In this document: one piece after another, positions 20,274 through 22,745 of the stretch
Layout: every line of letters starts with the position of its first letter
Position numbering within the stretch: position 1 is the stretch's first letter
Notes under the pieces: generated by a model
Told to the model about the DNA's origin: nothing
What the model saw: the letters and a program-made list of their open reading frames with translations, nothing else
The model's database searches: none
Made by a program: the position numbers and the translations under genes
From: Podochytrium sp. JEL0797
Taxonomy: Eukaryota > Chytridiomycota > Chytridiomycetes > Chytridiales > Chytriomycetaceae
Reading direction: 5' to 3'
Length of the DNA: 22,745 nt
Assembly (NCBI GenBank): GCA_027596195.1
Contig: JADGJG010000357.1
Span: 1-22,745 of the forward strand

Positions 20274-21479
20274 TCAGATTCCCCCAGTTCTCAACACAAT
20301 CGGCGTCGAAAATTCCTCCTCCTTGTTGCCCGGAATCGCAATCTCATGCGTCAACTTTTTGAACAACTTCGTCATCCCTTCCATCGCATGCCCAACCTTT
20401 CCATCCGAAGGCATCCCCGCTGGTTTGTCTCCATACAAGACTCTAACGACCACATGATGCGACACAAACAACTGCCCTCCACTGAACGTCGGGTGCACGA
20501 GAATTGGAATCACACCACTGTTTCCAGCGCCAGCGACACCATTGCCGAATTTGACGTCGCGTTCGAATTTTCCCGTCCGTATTTCCACCAATTCTGTGAC
20601 AACCTTTTCGCCGAGATTGTCTGTGTCCACTGTGATTGAGCGCACGGTCTGGCCCGCGTTGTTTTTGCGCAACACCACGTACTTGCGTCGCTCCTCCACA
20701 CTCAAAACCACAGTTCGAATCAACTTGAGACTCTCTGAATCCCCGCAAGTCAACTTGCACCCAACGTGTATCTTCCCATTGTCCAAATACGCAAACCCAG
20801 GTGCATCGATCGCGACTTGAAACACGGTAGGAAGTTCTGGCCGCGCAACAGGCCTCGGAACCGAAGGACCTGAGAAATTGCCGCCAAAGCAAACATGCGT
20901 GCGCACAATCTCAACCCTCTTTTGAGCCACAATCTCATCGAACCCTTCGTCATGCGGGAGCAAGAACTTGGCCTCGATGCGATAATCGATGGCTCCTTTC
21001 GTGGGCATGGCGGATGGTGGGATTCCTCGCGGGATTGGCAGACAGATGTCGTACTTGGTGGGCGGCTGTTTGGGGTCCATGGAACGTGGTTTCCAGGGCT
21101 GGCGTTGTGTGATGGTGAGGAACTCGTTGGTGGTTTGCGAGACTGTCGTGCTGTGCAAGGCTTCTTGGACGTGTTGGGAGGTCGCGAGATCGATATGTTC
21201 ACAACCAATGAATGTGATCAAGAGGTCCGGTTGAACTGCAAGCGAAAAGCATTAGTTAAAATAACGGGCGGGCATGCACGTGAAGTTATTACCAATCGCC
21301 GGATCTTGAAGTTTTGGTTCGAAACTCAAGAACATCTTCCCCGTCAGGAGCACATGCGTCTACTCAGGCTGCAGCATGACCAGAAAGACGTCCTCGGCCT
21401 TGTACCCCTTCTTGACGAGGGGGTTGGGCTTCGCATGGTCCCATCCGTCTCCACAGAGGCAATCGAGGGGGTTCTCACT
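20274..21479 (-). CDS. Alpha-arrestin-like protein (5' end unresolved)
   Basis: The large last exon (21235-20274) encodes most of the arrestin N-domain (QPDLLITFIGCEHIDL, YDICLPIPRGIPPS, AIDYRIEAKF) and the C-domain (GKIHVGCKLTC, LIRTVVLSVEERRKYVV). A 57-nt intron precedes it, joining LQDPAI to VQPDLL. Further upstream the frame is broken by TAG at 21360-21362. Two short GT-AG introns (21405-21360, 46 nt; 21478-21429, 50 nt) remove it and leave a 23-nt microexon at 21428-21406. This yields SSIEIQ, then QPPRQEG, then THVLLTGKMFLSFEP, which is the expected first beta-strands of an arrestin. The initiating exon lies beyond 21479 and I could not fix it. Alpha-arrestins are cytosolic adaptors that recruit Rsp5/Nedd4-type ubiquitin ligases to membrane transporters; no PPxY motif is visible in the part read. 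Confidence 0.82.
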
Positions 21480-21659
21480 GCATTGAATCTCGATGCTCGA
21501 TGTTTTCGCCACGGAGACCGGTGTCACGGCTTCCGACCTGCTGCCGAGAGTGTTGGGATAAAGGTAATTGGCAAATTGGCGAAAATATTCCCTGCTGCTG
21601 GCCCAACTCCTGTTGTCACTTCTTCCCACACTGTCCTCACGCGAGAGAACTTTATGAAG

Positions 21660-22040
21660 GACGCCGATACTGTCTCAAGCCGTGCCTCTGGCCGCCATCT
21701 CCCAGCGATGCATAGCACCAACCAATTTCGCTAGATCATTTGTTGCGATTATCGGCACCCTTCGGAGCACACCCGCCGCGGCTTCCGAGGCAGCTTCTAC
21801 TGCTCTCAATGCAACGTTACGCTCTGTAGAGAGACCAAGAGATGGGATGGCTTCAACAATGCCAAGTTCACATGCTGGGATGTTTTTCATTCCGCCGTGC
21901 CTCTTGGGGAGCTTGTCGGGTCTCCAGTACCTCGTTTTCGCGAATCAGTCGTGTTTCCACGCGTTCCCCAGCTTCCAACACTCTTCAACAAGCGACTCAA
22001 GGCTCATCATCCCAGATGGGCACTGTGCGTCAAGTTTTGA
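21660..22040 (+). pseudogene. Relic resembling the C-terminal zinc ribbon of a piggyBac-type transposase
   Basis: One plus-strand frame reads SSRASGRHLPAMHS, then a TAG at 21732-21734. The same frame continues with ICCDYRHPSEHTRRGFRG, YCSQCNVTLC and CWDVFHSA before stopping at 22040. The order 'GRHLP, spacer, Cys pair, basic stretch, YCxQCxVxLC, Cys, FH' is the pattern of the Cys/His ribbon that ends DDE_Tnp_1_7 (piggyBac) transposases. The first Cys pair is degenerate and the catalytic DDE region is absent. The TAG could also be the 3' end of an intron (CGCTAG). I infer a decayed or domesticated fragment. An antisense ATG frame at 21890-21675 competes for the same bases. Confidence 0.38.
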
Positions 22041-22288
22041 CTCCACTTCATCAAAATGGACCAAACCCAACATCTTTGAGCGCGTTTTCGCGAATCATCG
22101 CCTCCCGTTCCCCAACTTCCAACACTCGTCAACAAGGAGCTCGAGGCTCGTCATCCCAAACGGGCGCTGCGCGGCAAGTTTTGGCTCCACTACACCAAAA
22201 TGGGTTAAACCTGAGATCTTCGAACGCGAGGAAGAGAGGCAGTGGGTCAATGGAGTCGGAGGCTGCAAAGAAGAGAATGAAGAAGTAA
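21842..22288 (+). CDS. Possible repeat-containing ORF with a basic C-terminus (doubtful)
   Basis: This open frame of 148 codons is overlaid on the 145-150-bp tandem duplication. Both copies stay in frame: FSRI...RSPASNT then QVLTPLHQNGPNP, and FSRI...RSPTSNT then QVLAPLHQNGLNL. It ends with AAKKRMKK, a nuclear-localisation-like tail. A second frame over 21682-22293 is equally open. Substitutions between the two copies do not clearly favour third positions of either frame, so the coding status is undecided. It may be the 3' exon of a spliced plus-strand gene. Confidence 0.28.
   Translation: MGWLQQCQVHMLGCFSFRRASWGACRVSSTSFSRISRVSTRSPASNTLQQATQGSSSQMGTVRQVLTPLHQNGPNPTSLSAFSRIIASRSPTSNTRQQGARGSSSQTGAARQVLAPLHQNGLNLRSSNARKRGSGSMESEAAKKRMKK
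21935..22228 (+). repeat. Imperfect tandem duplication, about 150 + 144 bp
   Basis: Copy 1 starts at 21935 and copy 2 at 22085, both with TTTTCGCGAATCA. The offset falls from 150 to 144 because copy 2 lacks 6 nt near its start. Matching blocks include CGTTCCCCA, CTTCCAACACTC, GGCTC.TCATCCCA, CAAGTTTTG and CCAAAATGG. Both offsets are multiples of three. Confidence 0.85.
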
Positions 22289-22311
22289 TTTAAGGGTAAA
22301 TTTGAGTCGGC

Positions 22312-22335
22312 GGGGGGGGGGGGGGGGGGGGGGGG
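22312..22335 (+). repeat. G24 homopolymer tract
   Basis: This is an uninterrupted run of 24 G on the plus strand, 19 nt after the last open frame. It resembles the G26 tract at the left end of the window and could form G-quadruplex. Its true length may differ from the assembled length. Confidence 0.95.
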
Positions 22336-22745
22336 TTGGAATTTTTTTGGAGTTTGTTTTAAGTCATTTTATGTTCGTGAATAGATTGAAGTCATGGAGA
22401 GGTGCTGAGAATTGTTGCATTTTATAGAGCCGACTTGAGAGTGAACTTTGACTGCGTATTCGCAGGATTTTGTGCTTTTTTCCAACAGTCGGGGCTGAAA
22501 ATGGGTCGAAAAACTGTATATATTCATCTCTCTAACTGACAAATAATGTAAATTAGTTTATACTTATGCCCTGTCAAAGAATCGGCCGATTTCATTGCAG
22601 TTTCGGTACGTAAATGGGCTGTGCACAGTGACTGTGCACACCCACACTCAGCTTCGGACCCGAGCAAGTTCAAAATGATACCCCCTATTTTTTAGTATTT
22701 TCTATTCGAATTCTCCAAACCAATCCAAAACAACCGGAAGATTAA
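22336..22745. other. Non-coding end of the window
   Basis: 410 bp with no supported gene. It is A/T-rich and contains the inverted repeat described separately. Confidence 0.6.
22620..22640. repeat. Perfect 9-bp inverted repeat with 3-nt centre
   Basis: TGTGCACAG, centre TGA, CTGTGCACA. The arms are perfect complements and each contains GTGCAC. This is the form of a dimeric transcription-factor site or a small cruciform. It lies in otherwise non-coding sequence, and the gene it might serve is outside the window. Confidence 0.7.

Noticed and set aside
20895..21734. 279-codon plus-strand frame
   Set aside because: Most of it is antisense to well-supported arrestin exons, and its peptide has no family features there. 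Only its last part (from about 21660) is considered, as the piggyBac-like fragment.
21675..21890. Minus-strand ATG frame (MKNIPACELGIVEAIP...)
   Set aside because: It could be a 5' exon of the arrestin gene, but no phase-compatible splice to the arrestin frame was found, and the opposite strand carries the Cys/His ribbon pattern. Undecided, not called.

Overview
This is nuclear DNA from a eukaryote, most likely a fungus. Almost every gene is cut by short GT-AG introns of 43-159 nt, most of them 50-70 nt, and neighbouring genes on the same strand lie only about 50-150 bp apart. The protein set fits a fungus: a BYE1-type PHD/TFIIS/SPOC regulator, RBM25, an MPO1-type dioxygenase, a ROG1-type lipase and a sugar porter. 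The short introns and tight packing recall early-diverging (zoosporic) fungi, but that placement is inference. I saw no prokaryotic operon, tRNA, rRNA or CRISPR array.

Layout. 1-600: poly-T and poly-G tracts plus a doubtful small membrane ORF. 603-1856 (-): SLC25 mitochondrial carrier. 1937-7441 (-): the highlight, a nine-exon gene for a protein of about 1,680 residues. It has an adenylating domain, a carrier (PCP) domain, and a six-helix membrane region interleaved with three tandem left-handed beta-helix domains. That is the architecture of bacterial epsilon-poly-L-lysine synthetase (Pls) and related enzymes, but the adenylating domain looks like an acyl-CoA synthetase. A 279-bp divergent promoter region separates it from 7721-11575 (+), a BYE1/PHF3/DIDO-like transcription regulator. 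11909-13543 (+): phospholipase C/acid-phosphatase family phosphoesterase.

13853-21479 (-): a run of six tightly packed minus-strand genes. They are a small unknown two-exon gene, an MFS sugar transporter, a DUF676 lipase with a membrane helix, RBM25 (RRM plus PWI), a short MPO1/DUF962 protein and an alpha-arrestin. 21660-22290 (+): a Cys/His-rich stretch resembling the C-terminal zinc ribbon of piggyBac transposases, with an in-frame stop, followed by a roughly 145-150-bp tandem duplication. The end is non-coding, with a G24 tract and a perfect 9-bp inverted repeat.

The genes do not form an obvious pathway. Arrestin (transporter down-regulation), the sugar porter, the lipase and MPO1 concern membrane and lipid metabolism. 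BYE1-like and RBM25 act in transcription and splicing. The Pls-like synthetase stands alone apart from the SLC25 gene 80 bp downstream. Exon limits were worked out by eye from reading-frame continuity, splice consensus and family similarity. The uncertain junctions are stated: two in the Pls-like gene (6437-6479 and 5514-5579), the 8285-9097 stretch of the BYE1-like gene, and the arrestin 5' end.
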